Assembly (NCBI GenBank): GCA_018239845.1 | Contig: JAFEGO010000090.1 | Location: forward strand, 1 to 64,000 | Origin: Verrucomicrobiota bacterium | Lineage (GTDB): Bacteria; Verrucomicrobiota; Verrucomicrobiia; Opitutales; Opitutaceae | Length of the DNA stretch: 64,000 nt | Direction: 5' to 3' | Shown here: one piece after another, positions 7,948 to 16,149 of the stretch | Layout: every line of letters begins with the position of its first letter | Position numbering within the stretch: position 1 is the stretch's first letter | The notes under the pieces: model-generated | Database searches by the model: none | The model's input: the letters and a program-made list of their open reading frames with translations, nothing else | Told to the model about the DNA's origin: nothing | Made by a program: the position numbers and the translations under genes

Positions 7948-9627
7948 TTAGCGGGCCATGGGGGTCTCGGACTGCTTGTCCATCACCATGCCAGCGTAGC
8001 CGGGCACGCCCATCTCGGGCACGTCGAGGCCTTCGATTTCGACCTCGACGGACACGCGGTTGCCGACCGTCTTCTCGACGATGTAGTAAACGATGATCGA
8101 GAGGATCGAGACGGTGACGAAGCAGGTGGTGACGCCGATCAGCTCGGCCCAGAACTGGCTGAGGCCGCCGCCGTAAAAGAGACCGGCAACATTGCCGGCG
8201 ACGCCGTTGAAACCGTCACCGTACGTACCGTCGGCGAAGAGGCCGATGGAGAGACAGCCCCAGCAGCCGTTCACGCCGTGGACCGCGATCGCACCGACCG
8301 CGTCGTCGATCCGGATCTTGTCGAAGAAGAAGACCGCCTCGACCACGAGGATGCCGGCTACCACGCCGATCACGGCGGCGCCGCCGACGCTCACGAAGGC
8401 ACAGGGCGCGGTGATCGCGACGAGGCCGGCGAGCATGCCGTTGCACATCATCGAGGGGTCGGGCTTCTTGGTCTTGAACCACCAGACGTAGAGCGTGGTG
8501 GCGAGCGCGGCGGTGGAGCCGGCGATCATGGTGTTGACCGCGACGACCGCGATGCGGAAGTCCGTGCCGGCGAGCGTGGAGCCGGGGTTGAAGCCGAACC
8601 AGCCGAAGGCGAGGATGAAGGTGCCGAGCATCACCATCGGGATGCTGTGCGGCGTGATGGGATGGACGAGCTTGCCCTCCTTGTTGTACTTGCCATGGCG
8701 GGGACCGATCAGCCAGGCGAAGATCAGCGCGATCACGCCGCCCTGCATGTGAACCACGGAGGAGCCGGCAAAGTCGAGGTGGCCGTGCCCGAGGCCGAAG
8801 TTGACGCCGAGCTGGGAGAGCCAGCCGCCGCCCCAGACCCAGTTACCGAACAGCGGATACATAACGGTGCCGATGAAGCAGCCGTAAACCATGAAGGCGG
8901 AGAACTTCCAGCGCTCGGCCGCCGCGCCGGTCGGGATCGTCGCCGTGGTGTCCATGAACACCATCTGGAAAAGGAACAGCGAGAAGGCGGCGGTATCGTA
9001 ACCGGCGCCCTTCAGCAGGAAGCCTTTCCAGCCGAGCAGGCCGAAGAAATGTCCGCCGATGGTCACGCCGAGTTCGTTGTTCAGGCCGGCGTAGCCGCCC
9101 AGCGTGCCGATGGCGCCGAGTCCGCCAAACATGAAGGCGAAACCGCACAGGTAGAAGCCGAGCATGCCCATGGGATAGACCATGAAGTTCATGGCCATGG
9201 TATGGCTCGAGTTCTTCGCGCGGCAGAGACCCGTCTCCACCAGCGCGAAGCCGGCCTGCATGAACATGACGAGGAAGCCCGTGACGAGCGTCCACATGAA
9301 GTTGATCGCGACGCGGTTGTGGCCGACGTTGTCGGCGAGCTTCACCGCGAGGGGCTCGAGGGCCGCCTGCTTGGTGTAGTCGTCGGCGGCCTTCTTGGCG
9401 TCGGCGTAGGCCTTCGCCTTGTCCTTGTCCTTCGCATCGTCCGCGCTGAGTTCAGCGGGGGCGGCGACGACGAAGCCCGGGACATCGGCGGCCACGCCGG
9501 TGGCCGCGCCGGAAGGATCGGGTTTGGGATCCTCCGCCCGCAATGCCAGGGCGCCCAAGCTGCAATATAACGCGAGTCCCAGCAGGGACGCACGGAGCCA
9601 TTTCAAGCCTTTGTGTCGAGTAGTCAT
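7948..9627 (-). CDS. amt: Ammonium transporter Amt
   Basis: Protein of 559 residues from ATG 9627. A signal-peptide-like N-terminus (ASLLGLALYCSLGALALRAED) is followed by a ~70-residue Ala/Lys/Asp-rich periplasmic segment not found in E. coli AmtB. The Amt/Rh channel of about 11 helices then starts near NFMWTLVTGFLVMFMQAGFALVETG. Family signatures are visible: AKNSSHTMAMNF, GSSVVHMQGGVIAL with the pore histidine, and FGWFGFNPGS. A frame starting at 9732 exists, but the signal peptide supports 9627. First gene of an amt-membrane protein-glnK unit, preceded by a ~400-base leader rich in inverted repeats. Confidence 0.93.
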   Translation of the reverse strand: MTTRHKGLKWLRASLLGLALYCSLGALALRAEDPKPDPSGAATGVAADVPGFVVAAPAELSADDAKDKDKAKAYADAKKAADDYTKQAALEPLAVKLADNVGHNRVAINFMWTLVTGFLVMFMQAGFALVETGLCRAKNSSHTMAMNFMVYPMGMLGFYLCGFAFMFGGLGAIGTLGGYAGLNNELGVTIGGHFFGLLGWKGFLLKGAGYDTAAFSLFLFQMVFMDTTATIPTGAAAERWKFSAFMVYGCFIGTVMYPLFGNWVWGGGWLSQLGVNFGLGHGHLDFAGSSVVHMQGGVIALIFAWLIGPRHGKYNKEGKLVHPITPHSIPMVMLGTFILAFGWFGFNPGSTLAGTDFRIAVVAVNTMIAGSTAALATTLYVWWFKTKKPDPSMMCNGMLAGLVAITAPCAFVSVGGAAVIGVVAGILVVEAVFFFDKIRIDDAVGAIAVHGVNGCWGCLSIGLFADGTYGDGFNGVAGNVAGLFYGGGLSQFWAELIGVTTCFVTVSILSIIVYYIVEKTVGNRVSVEVEIEGLDVPEMGVPGYAGMVMDKQSETPMAR

Positions 9628-10035
9628 GGTTAAGCGGTCTGGATCAGTTTTCGGAGCTGCGGGGTTGGTGGGTTTGCTACTGGGCCGGCACGAGTTCCCC
9701 GGTGGATTCGCGCAGGCCGGAAAATCCGGCAAGTGGGCGGCCCTCCTGCCTAAGGGAGGGCCGCCCGGTGCCTATGGTTTCCCCGCGGCTCTTCTTATCC
9801 GCGGAGAAAAATACGGTGTGACCCAGGCGACGGGAGCGGTCCGATGCGGACGGCGTTGGGCGGTGGATCGCGGCGGTCATACGGTGCGTTTCAGGCGCGT
9901 GCATTTATGCAGCCGCCATTCCACCGCGCATTGATAGGCCGTTGATAGTTGGCCTATGAATATGAACAAAATATATACAGGCCGGCCGCGCCGGTCCGCC
10001 TAATTCTGTATCAATAAATCAGCGACGCAATGCGC
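9628..10035 (-). promoter_or_regulatory. Long leader or promoter region of amt with several inverted repeats
   Basis: This 408-base gap between kdpE (stop 10036) and amt holds no supported gene. Moving away from the amt start there are a 6-bp stem with 3-base loop (9716-9730), a perfect 12-bp GC-rich stem (9735-9746 with 9755-9766, 8-base loop), paired CCGCGG elements (9783-9788, 9799-9804), and a 7-bp inverted repeat ATAGGCC/GGCCTAT (9934-9940, 9951-9957). An AT-rich stretch at about 9955-9980 could hold the promoter. The three amt-proximal hairpins would be in the transcript leader. I found no clear sigma-54 -24/-12 site by eye. Confidence 0.5.
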
Positions 10036-10746
10036 TCAGGCCGCGTCCGCCGGGTCGCTCAGGAAGCGGTAGCCCACGCCGGACTCCGTCTGGAAGTGCC
10101 GCGGGGCCTCGAGGTCGTCCTCGAGCTTGCGGCGCAGGCGCAGCATGTAGGTGCGCAGGTAGTGCGTCTGGCCCTCGGCCTTCGGGCCCCAGAGCTCGCG
10201 CAGGATCTGCCGGTGCGTGAGCACCTTGTCGCGGTGCGTGATGAACAGCCGCAGCAGCGCGTACTCCGTCGTCGTCAGGTGCAGCGTGTGGCCGTCCCGG
10301 GTGACGCGGCGGGCCGCGAGGTCCACCTCGCAGCGGCCGAAGCGGAACTTGCTGGCGGCCACCGCAGGCTTGATGCGCCGCAGCAGCGCGCGCAGCCGCG
10401 CCAGCAGCTCGGCTTCGCCAAAGGGTTTGGTGAGGTAATCGTCCGCCCCGGCGTCGAGCCCGGCAACCTTGCTGCCCTCCTGGCCGAAGACCGAGAGGAT
10501 GAGGACGGGCGTCGCATTCCACTCGCGCAGCCGCCGCAGCACGTCCACGCCCGGCTCGTCGGGCAGCCCGAGGTCGAGGATGATCGCATCGGGGTTGTGG
10601 CGGAGGATTTCGCCCTGCCCCGCCTTGCCCGTTTCCGCCTCGCGGACGGCGTAGCCGTCCTCCTCCAGGATGAGCCGCAGGAGCCGCCGGATCTGCGGCT
10701 CGTCGTCGATCACCAGCACCTCGGGTTTGGCGGCGTCAGGTTTCAT
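10036..10746 (-). CDS. kdpE: KdpE-like OmpR-family response regulator
   Basis: Response regulator of 236 residues: receiver domain with the acidic pocket VIDDEP, phospho-acceptor D58 (AIILDLGLPDEPG) and the lysine in DYLTKPFGEAE, then a winged-helix DNA-binding domain of OmpR/PhoB type (TTTEYALLRLFITH, RQILRELWG, THYLRTYMLRLRRKLE, GVGYRFL). The GLPDEPG and LILSVFGQE motifs are typical of KdpE. ATG 10746 overlaps the end of the kinase gene by 11 bases, so translation is probably coupled. KdpE usually activates kdpFABC for potassium uptake, but those genes are not in this window. Confidence 0.88.
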   Translation of the reverse strand: MKPDAAKPEVLVIDDEPQIRRLLRLILEEDGYAVREAETGKAGQGEILRHNPDAIILDLGLPDEPGVDVLRRLREWNATPVLILSVFGQEGSKVAGLDAGADDYLTKPFGEAELLARLRALLRRIKPAVAASKFRFGRCEVDLAARRVTRDGHTLHLTTTEYALLRLFITHRDKVLTHRQILRELWGPKAEGQTHYLRTYMLRLRRKLEDDLEAPRHFQTESGVGYRFLSDPADAA

Positions 10747-12367
10747 CGCCGGGGACCGCGCCGTGCGGCGCGTAAGGAAGCTGCAGGGTGAAGAGCGCCC
10801 CGCCTTCGGGACTCCGGCCGGCGGATACCTGGCCGTGCTGCGCCTCCATGAAGCCGCGCACGATCGACAGGCCGAGCCCGAGGCCGCCCGCCCGCGCCGC
10901 CGGGCCGCGCTGGAATTTCTGAAAGAGGGTCGCGTTGATCTCGGCCGGGATGCCCGGGCCGTTGTCCGCCACCTCGAGGCGTACGCACCGGTGCTCCTCG
11001 TCGAGGCCCGCGGTGACCCGGATCGTGGTGCCGATGGGAGTGTGCAGCGCGGCATTGAACAGGAGATTCGCCATGACGTGCTCCATCAGGACGGCGTCCG
11101 CGAGGAACAGCGGCATGTCCGGCGGCACCTCGATCTTCAGCGTGCGTGCCGCCACGGCGTCGCCCGCCGCCCGGCGCGCCGCACCGATGAGGTCGCGGAC
11201 GTCGCACCAGTCCAGCTGCGCCTCCAGCCGGCCGGTCTCAAGGCGCGTCTGGTTGAGCAGGTTGGCCACGAGGTGGTCGAGCCGCCGGGTCGCCGTGCGA
11301 ATTTCGCCGGCAAGGTTCACGCGGCGGTCCGGGTCGTCGGTCGTGAGTTTTTCGCCCGCGGAGCGCAGCACCGCCAGCGGCGTCTTCAGCTCGTGCGACA
11401 CGCTGTCGAGCAGCGTGCGGTGCAGGCGGTCGGACTCCTCCAGCAGCTTTTCCCGCTCGCCCGCCGCGCGCAGCTGCTCGTGTTCCACGAGCAGCGCGAT
11501 CTGCGCCGCGAAGCCCTCGATGAGGTCGCGCTGCGCGGTCGAGAGTTCCGTAAGCTCGGGCGGCAGCTGCACGGCAAACACCCCGAGTGCCTGCCCCGCC
11601 CGCAGCAACGGGAGGTAGAGTCCGTCGCCCGGCAGGATCTCCGTACCGCGCCCCGCGGGCTGACCCCGCGCCCAGGCCACCGCCGCCACGGCCCGCTCCT
11701 GCTCGCCGAGGCGGAAGGTCCCCGCCGGATGCGCTGTCAGCGACCCGTTTTCATCGGGCAGCAACAGCGCGGTGCGGGCGCTGAAAAGATCGTCGGCCTG
11801 ACGCAGCGCGGCGGCCGCCGCCGCATCCATGGTGCGGGCCTCGGCCAGGGCGCGCGTGAGGTGGAGAAATGCCGTGGCCCGCTGCTCCCGCTGGCGCTCG
11901 TGCCGCTCCTGCGCCCGGATGCGGGCGGTGAGCTGCCCGCCGATCAGGGCGGCAAAGAAATACGACCCGAGCATCAGTGTGTCGTCCACATCCAGCACGG
12001 AGAACGACATCCGCGGCGGCATGAACACGAAGTTCCACGTCAGCGCGCTCACCACCGCCGCCACGAGCACCGGCCAGCGCCCCACCCGCAGGCTCAGCGC
12101 GATGACCATCAACAGGTAAAGATAACCGAACACATGGTAGCTCACCGGCGCGGACCAGCCCACCACGGCCACGATGGCGACCACGCCCAGCACCTCCGCG
12201 TACTCCCGGGCCGCCGAGGTCTTGCGGGCCTTCCAGTACTCGCTGCCGGGGATGATCCGCTTGGCCTTGGCCCGGGTCGGCAGGGCCGCCGCCCCGGGCG
12301 CCCCGGCGGGCGGCGCGGCGACATCTTTCCATGGCATGGGCACGGTCATCGCCCCTTGCCACCGCAA
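10736..12367 (-). CDS. kdpD: KdpD-like sensor histidine kinase lacking the KdpD N-terminal domain
   Basis: Sensor kinase of 543 residues against about 890 in full KdpD. After a ~50-residue tail come closely packed membrane helices at ~57-145 (DUF4118-type), a GAF-like domain (~165-290), the HisKA helix with phospho-acceptor H325 in SVSHELKTPL, and the ATPase domain with N box (NLLFNAALHTP), VADNGPGIP and GGLGLGLSIV. The cytosolic N-terminal KdpD/UspA sensing module is absent. The start is uncertain (12367 or the methionines 6-10 codons on). The pair may respond to potassium or turgor, but without kdpFABC its target is open, and short DUF4118 kinases do occur as general sensors. Confidence 0.85.
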   Translation of the reverse strand: MRWQGAMTVPMPWKDVAAPPAGAPGAAALPTRAKAKRIIPGSEYWKARKTSAAREYAEVLGVVAIVAVVGWSAPVSYHVFGYLYLLMVIALSLRVGRWPVLVAAVVSALTWNFVFMPPRMSFSVLDVDDTLMLGSYFFAALIGGQLTARIRAQERHERQREQRATAFLHLTRALAEARTMDAAAAAALRQADDLFSARTALLLPDENGSLTAHPAGTFRLGEQERAVAAVAWARGQPAGRGTEILPGDGLYLPLLRAGQALGVFAVQLPPELTELSTAQRDLIEGFAAQIALLVEHEQLRAAGEREKLLEESDRLHRTLLDSVSHELKTPLAVLRSAGEKLTTDDPDRRVNLAGEIRTATRRLDHLVANLLNQTRLETGRLEAQLDWCDVRDLIGAARRAAGDAVAARTLKIEVPPDMPLFLADAVLMEHVMANLLFNAALHTPIGTTIRVTAGLDEEHRCVRLEVADNGPGIPAEINATLFQKFQRGPAARAGGLGLGLSIVRGFMEAQHGQVSAGRSPEGGALFTLQLPYAPHGAVPGDET

Positions 12368-12413
12368 TAAGCGTACCAGAATCCGTTCCCGCCGCCCGGG
12401 CCGGCCTTTTCCA

Positions 12414-12442
12414 TTGACCGGCCTGCACTTGGGGCATCTTCC
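12414..12442 (+). promoter_or_regulatory. Promoter-like TTGACC-N17-TCTTCC upstream of small membrane gene
   Basis: TTGACC at 12414-12419, exactly 17 bases, then TCTTCC at 12437-12442, preceded by CTTTTCCA. The same pattern with the same spacing occurs at 12889-12917 before the dehydratase gene. The -35 part resembles sigma-70; the -10 part does not match TATAAT. If real, transcription would start almost at the ATG (12447). Confidence 0.35.
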
Positions 12443-12446
12443 TTAA

Positions 12447-12869
12447 ATGGAAACCATGGCGGCGTACGAGAATACAAAAGCCAATTTGGCGTTGGTCGCA
12501 CTTGTCTGCGCAATCTTCGCTGCGATTCTAACTCCCGCCATATTCACCGACAGTGCGTGGCGCTGGTACGTGTGTGGTGGACTTTGCGTTATTGCCTACC
12601 TGTGCATTGCTGCGCATCGAAAAGCCATCAAGGCAGAGCACTCATTGTCCACGCAGCAGGGCAATTCCCGTAAGACAACTTTAAGGCGTCGCCTCATCTC
12701 CGGCCTTGGTCTCATTGTGATCGGGCCGATCTGTGTGCTGCTCTTACGCGAACCCAGGGTAGATCAGCGCATGCTCCTGATTTTAATTGGATTCTTCGCC
12801 CTGTGTGCTGCACTTTTCGCCAGCAGTTTCCACGCGACGAACACGCCACGAGCAAAAGATCAGCCGTAA
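12447..12869 (+). CDS. Small hypothetical membrane protein
   Basis: Unrecognised 140-residue protein with four hydrophobic segments in two hairpins: NLALVALVCAIFAAILTPAIF and WYVCGGLCVIAYLCIAAH, then a basic, hydrophilic loop (residues ~55-82, ending LRRRL), then ISGLGLIVIGPICVLLL and MLLILIGFFALCAALFA. By eye its GC content and codon choice are clearly lower than flanking genes, suggesting recent acquisition or relaxed constraint. It sits alone, divergent from kdpD and ahead of the dehydratase. The start could be the second ATG, three codons on. Confidence 0.6.
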   Translation: METMAAYENTKANLALVALVCAIFAAILTPAIFTDSAWRWYVCGGLCVIAYLCIAAHRKAIKAEHSLSTQQGNSRKTTLRRRLISGLGLIVIGPICVLLLREPRVDQRMLLILIGFFALCAALFASSFHATNTPRAKDQP

Positions 12870-12888
12870 GGCGCGACAGGCTTTTCCG

Positions 12889-12917
12889 TTGACCCGCCAC
12901 CGCCGGGGCGGTCTTCC
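12889..12917 (+). promoter_or_regulatory. Promoter-like TTGACC-N17-TCTTCC upstream of dehydratase
   Basis: TTGACC at 12889-12894, 17-base spacer, TCTTCC at 12912-12917, preceded by CTTTTCCG. Twelve bases separate it from the ATG at 12930. The spacer contains a small GC hairpin, so a weak terminator for the preceding gene is an alternative reading. Confidence 0.35.
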
Positions 12918-12929
12918 TTTGCGCGCCCC

Positions 12930-14108
12930 ATGAAGATTACCCGCATCGAGACCCGCGTGTGCCATGCGCGCATGCGCAATTGGATTTTCGTCAAAGTCAT
13001 CACCGATCAGCCCGGCCTCTTTGGCTGGGGTGAAGCCACCCTTGAGTGGCACACCCGCGGCGTCGTCGGCGCCATCGAGGACCTTGCCCAACTCCTTGTC
13101 GGTGAGGACCCCCGGCGCGTCGAGCACCTCTGGCAGATGATGTACCGCCAGCATTTCTGGCACGGCAACGGCATCGTGCGCGGCACCGCCATCGCCGGCA
13201 TCGATCTCGCCCTCTGGGACATCCTCGGCAAATCCCTCGGCGTGCCCTGCCACCACCTCTGGGGCGGTCGCGTGCGCGACTACGTGCGGCTCTACTGCCA
13301 CCTCGGCGGCGGACGCATGGAGGATTTTTATGAGACGCCTGTGGACGAGGCCAAGCGTTTCGGCGAACTCGCCCAGAAGGCTGTGGCCGATGGCTTCACC
13401 GCCTTCAAGTCCATGCCCGTGCCCGAGCAGGCGATCATCGAGGGCTTGCGCCCGGTGAAATTCGCCGCGGCCTGTGTCGGCGCGATGCGCGAGGCCGTGG
13501 GCGACAGCATCGACATCATGGTCGATTGCCACGCCCGCCCCTCGCCCCGCATGGGCCTGATCTTCGCCAAGGCCCTCGAGCCCTACGGCCTCTATTTCTT
13601 CGAGGAGCCCTGCTGGCCCGAGCACATGGAGGGCATCGCCGAGGTGCAGCGCGCCGTCGCCACGCCCATCGCCACCGGCGAGCGCCTCGTCTCCCAGTAC
13701 GATTTCAAGCAGCTCCTCGAGCTGCGCGCCGCCAGCATCATCCAGCCCGACATCACGCACTGCGGCGGCCTCTCCGAAGTGCGCCGCATCGCGGCGATGG
13801 CGCAGGCCTACGGCGTCGCCGTGGCCCCGCACAATCCCCAAGGCCCCGTCAGCACGGCCGCCTCCATCGAATTCGGCTTCGCCACGCCCAACTACCTCAT
13901 CTGCGAGGCCGTCCACCAGGATGTGCCGTGGCGCGACGAGATCGTGCAGTGGGGCTTCACCGTCGAGAAGAAGGGCCGCATCGTCCGCCCGAACAACAAG
14001 CCCGGTCTCGGCGTCGAGATCGACGAGGCCGCCGTGGCGCGCCACCCCTTCGAACAGGAAGTCCCCCGCCGCAGCTACGCTCCCGACGGCGGTGTGATCG
14101 ACTGGTGA
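12930..14108 (+). CDS. Mandelate racemase/enolase-superfamily dehydratase (galactonate dehydratase-like)
   Basis: Enolase-superfamily enzyme of 392 residues: N-terminal capping domain (1-~120), then the barrel. Metal ligands are recognisable in MVDCHAR (Asp), FFEEP (Glu) and ATGERL (Glu), and the general acid/base histidine in [15 protein letters not shown]. The HNPQGP pattern and overall layout match D-galactonate dehydratases (DgoD-like), which make 2-keto-3-deoxygalactonate; other sugar-acid dehydratases share it. The product would be a keto-deoxy sugar acid. The SDR downstream overlaps or abuts its stop and probably acts in the same sugar-acid or deoxysugar route. Confidence 0.85.
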   Translation: MKITRIETRVCHARMRNWIFVKVITDQPGLFGWGEATLEWHTRGVVGAIEDLAQLLVGEDPRRVEHLWQMMYRQHFWHGNGIVRGTAIAGIDLALWDILGKSLGVPCHHLWGGRVRDYVRLYCHLGGGRMEDFYETPVDEAKRFGELAQKAVADGFTAFKSMPVPEQAIIEGLRPVKFAAACVGAMREAVGDSIDIMVDCHARPSPRMGLIFAKALEPYGLYFFEEPCWPEHMEGIAEVQRAVATPIATGERLVSQYDFKQLLELRAASIIQPDITHCGGLSEVRRIAAMAQAYGVAVAPHNPQGPVSTAASIEFGFATPNYLICEAVHQDVPWRDEIVQWGFTVEKKGRIVRPNNKPGLGVEIDEAAVARHPFEQEVPRRSYAPDGGVIDW

Positions 14109-14113
14109 GCGCC

Positions 14114-14893
14114 ATGGCCGCCGACCTGCAAAACACCCCGGCCCCCGCCCTCACCCTGCCCGATCTCCGTGGCAAGGTCGCACTCGTCACCGGTGCCTCC
14201 GCCGGCATCGGCCGCGCCACGATCGAGGCCCTCCTCGCCAACGGCGTCACCTGCTTCGGCCTCGCACCCGACGCACCGACGCTCGCCCACCCGGCCTATC
14301 ACACCCTCGCGTGCGACCTGCGCGACGCGGCGGCCATCACGCGCACCTTTGCCGCGCTGCGCGAAAAGACCGCGCACCTCGACTACGTCGTCAACGTCGC
14401 CGGCATCGACCCCAAGCTCCCGCTGGCCGAGGGCGACGCTGCGCGCTGGGACGAGATCGCCGACCTCAACCTCCGCGGCTACTACCTCGTGATCCGCGAG
14501 AGCCTGCCGCTGCTGCGCCTCGGCCAAGGCCGCTCCGTCGTCAACGTCTCCTCGATCAACTACCGGCTCGGCGTACCCGGCCGGTCGATCTACTCCGCCA
14601 CCAAGGCCGGTATCCTCGGTTTGACTACTGGACTTTCCCGCGAGCTCGGCCGCGAAGGCATCCGCATCAACACCGTCTCGCCCGGCTGGGTCTTCACCGA
14701 CCGCCAGGTCGCCGAATATTTCTCCGGCACCGAGGCCCAGAAACACCTCGCCTACCTCGCTACGGTACAGTCGGTCCCGTGGCGCATCCAGGCCGCCGAC
14801 ATCGCGAACCATATCTTGTTTTACCTCAGCGCCGTGAGCCGCGCCACCACCGGCCACAACGCCGTCGTCGATGGCGGCTGGTTGCTGGAGTAG
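14114..14893 (+). CDS. Short-chain dehydrogenase/reductase
   Basis: Classical SDR of 259 residues: NAD(P)-binding TGASAGIG (26-33), NVAGID in place of NNAG, catalytic serine in VNVSS (S146/S147), Y160 and K164 in YSATK, and the conserved NTVSPGW after the active site. An acidic CDLRD at ~68-72 marks the adenine-binding region. ATG 14114 is used; GTG 14105, overlapping the dehydratase stop as GTGA, is also possible. Probably co-transcribed with the dehydratase and acts on a sugar or sugar acid, though the substrate cannot be read from sequence. The stop codon lies in a fragment of a dispersed intergenic repeat. Confidence 0.85.
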   Translation: MAADLQNTPAPALTLPDLRGKVALVTGASAGIGRATIEALLANGVTCFGLAPDAPTLAHPAYHTLACDLRDAAAITRTFAALREKTAHLDYVVNVAGIDPKLPLAEGDAARWDEIADLNLRGYYLVIRESLPLLRLGQGRSVVNVSSINYRLGVPGRSIYSATKAGILGLTTGLSRELGREGIRINTVSPGWVFTDRQVAEYFSGTEAQKHLAYLATVQSVPWRIQAADIANHILFYLSAVSRATTGHNAVVDGGWLLE

Positions 14894-14902
14894 CGCAGGC
14901 GT
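14890..14902 (+). repeat. Fragment of dispersed intergenic repeat
   Basis: GTAGCGCAGGCGT matches exactly the left end of the element at 34551-34606. It includes the SDR stop codon (TAG). Confidence 0.35.
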
Positions 14903-15975
14903 TACTTCCGCCGCTCGCGCCAGCGGCGCACCGCGAGGCCGAGCGCGCAGAGGCCGGCGCCCCACAGCGCGTACGTCGTGGGCTCCGGCACCAGCACGCC
15001 CGCGACCCCGACGGGCGAAAACGCCGTGTCGTGCAGCTCCGCGTTGCTGTAGCTCAGGCTGGCCGCGACGATCTGGCCGTTGATGGAGGTGTTGTTGGCG
15101 TTGCTCAGGTTCATCTGCGGCGCGAGGATGCTGCCGTAGAACTGGCCGCCGTTGCCCAGGCTCACGCTGCCCGTGCCGCTGATGTTCCAGAGCAGCCGGC
15201 TCGCGACGCCCGGGTCGTTGAAATTGACGCCGTTGCCGAAGATCGTCTTGCCGTTGGCGTTGAGGATATTGACCACCGCCGTCTGGTCCGCGCCGAGGTT
15301 GAAGGCGATGCCGCTGATATTCTGCCCGTTGTAGGTGCCGCTGCCGAGCAGCGCGGCGTCGAGCTGGAAGACCACCACGCCCGAGGTATTGGGATTGTTG
15401 GCGCTGAAGGTGAGCTGCTGGCCGTTGACGCCTACCGTGCCGGTGGGCGCGAGCCCGGAGAGCACGCTCGAGACCGAGATGGCCTGCGCCTGCATGGAGG
15501 CCATGTTCCAATTGGCCGGACCGGGATTGGTGCGCGGGTCGTTGGCGGCGAGCGGATTGGTGGAGTTGACCGAGTAAAGGTTGCCGCTGCCGTTCGAGAG
15601 TTTTTTCTGAACCGAGTCCCACGTCCATGAACCGGTGACATTCGGCGTCGAAGCGTAGCCGTTGTTGAGCTGCACGTCGTTGCTCAGGTTGAGCTGGCCG
15701 CCGACGTAGAGCGTGGGGTCGCTGCTGACATTGGATACGTCGCTGTGGATGGCCACGGCGCCGCCGTTGAGCGTCAGGTTGCCGCCGATCGCGATCGGGC
15801 CCCAGGTGTCGCCGTAGTTGGAGAACGTCGCGTCGCCGAAGGTGATCAGGTTGTACTCGCGCACCAGCGAATCGTAGCTGTTGACCGCCGACGCCGCCTG
15901 CCCATAGGCACGCCCCGCCAACCCCACCCAAAGGAGGGCGAGCAGCGGGATTAGCTTATAGGGTTTAAACCTCAT
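14902..15975 (-). CDS. Choice-of-anchor A family protein with PEP-CTERM sorting signal
   Basis: Secreted protein of 357 residues. ATG 15975 gives a proper signal peptide (MRFKPYKLIPLLALLWVGLA, cleavage near AYGQA). The body, rich in Asn/Gly/Ser/Thr, begins LVREYNLITFGDATFSNYGDTWGPIAIGGNLTLNGG, the typical opening of choice-of-anchor A domains in bacterial surface proteins. The C-terminus is a complete PEP-CTERM signal: VPEPTTY, hydrophobic helix ALWGAGLCALGLAV, then RRWRERRK. Exosortase would cleave near the PEP motif during export to the cell surface or matrix. The exosortase gene is 2 kb away on the same strand, so this is probably a direct substrate. Confidence 0.9.
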   Translation of the reverse strand: MRFKPYKLIPLLALLWVGLAGRAYGQAASAVNSYDSLVREYNLITFGDATFSNYGDTWGPIAIGGNLTLNGGAVAIHSDVSNVSSDPTLYVGGQLNLSNDVQLNNGYASTPNVTGSWTWDSVQKKLSNGSGNLYSVNSTNPLAANDPRTNPGPANWNMASMQAQAISVSSVLSGLAPTGTVGVNGQQLTFSANNPNTSGVVVFQLDAALLGSGTYNGQNISGIAFNLGADQTAVVNILNANGKTIFGNGVNFNDPGVASRLLWNISGTGSVSLGNGGQFYGSILAPQMNLSNANNTSINGQIVAASLSYSNAELHDTAFSPVGVAGVLVPEPTTYALWGAGLCALGLAVRRWRERRK

Positions 15976-16149
15976 TTTCTCTAAAGGAAAAATCTTAGCG
16001 AATTCTGTCAAACGCTATTCTGTGACATTCTGTGTCAGAATTCAGTTTCATGCGGGGATTAAGCATAAATCGCATCACTTTTAAGTGATTCGCAAATAGC
16101 CGTGACCCGATGCACTTAACGGAAGTTTACGAAAAAAACTGCCTTGCCC
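15976..16149 (-). promoter_or_regulatory. Promoter region of the PEP-CTERM gene with repeats and palindromes
   Basis: This AT-richer 174-base gap holds three direct copies of ATTCTGT (16002, 16017, 16027), an 8-bp inverted repeat GAATTCTG/CAGAATTC (16000-16007, 16036-16043), and a palindrome ATCACTT-TT-AAGTGAT (16074-16089). On the minus strand a TTGACA hexamer lies inside the repeats. The arrangement looks like an operator array for the PEP-CTERM gene; the palindrome could also mark the end of the upstream exosortase unit, though no T-run follows. Confidence 0.5.

Noticed and set aside
9419-9934. 171-residue plus-strand frame across the amt start and leader
   Set aside because: Starts antisense inside amt and runs through the hairpins; no signal or motif. 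The region is better explained as a leader.
16074-16089. Palindrome as a terminator of the exosortase-TPR unit
   Set aside because: No T-run follows on the minus strand; operator function seems equally or more likely.
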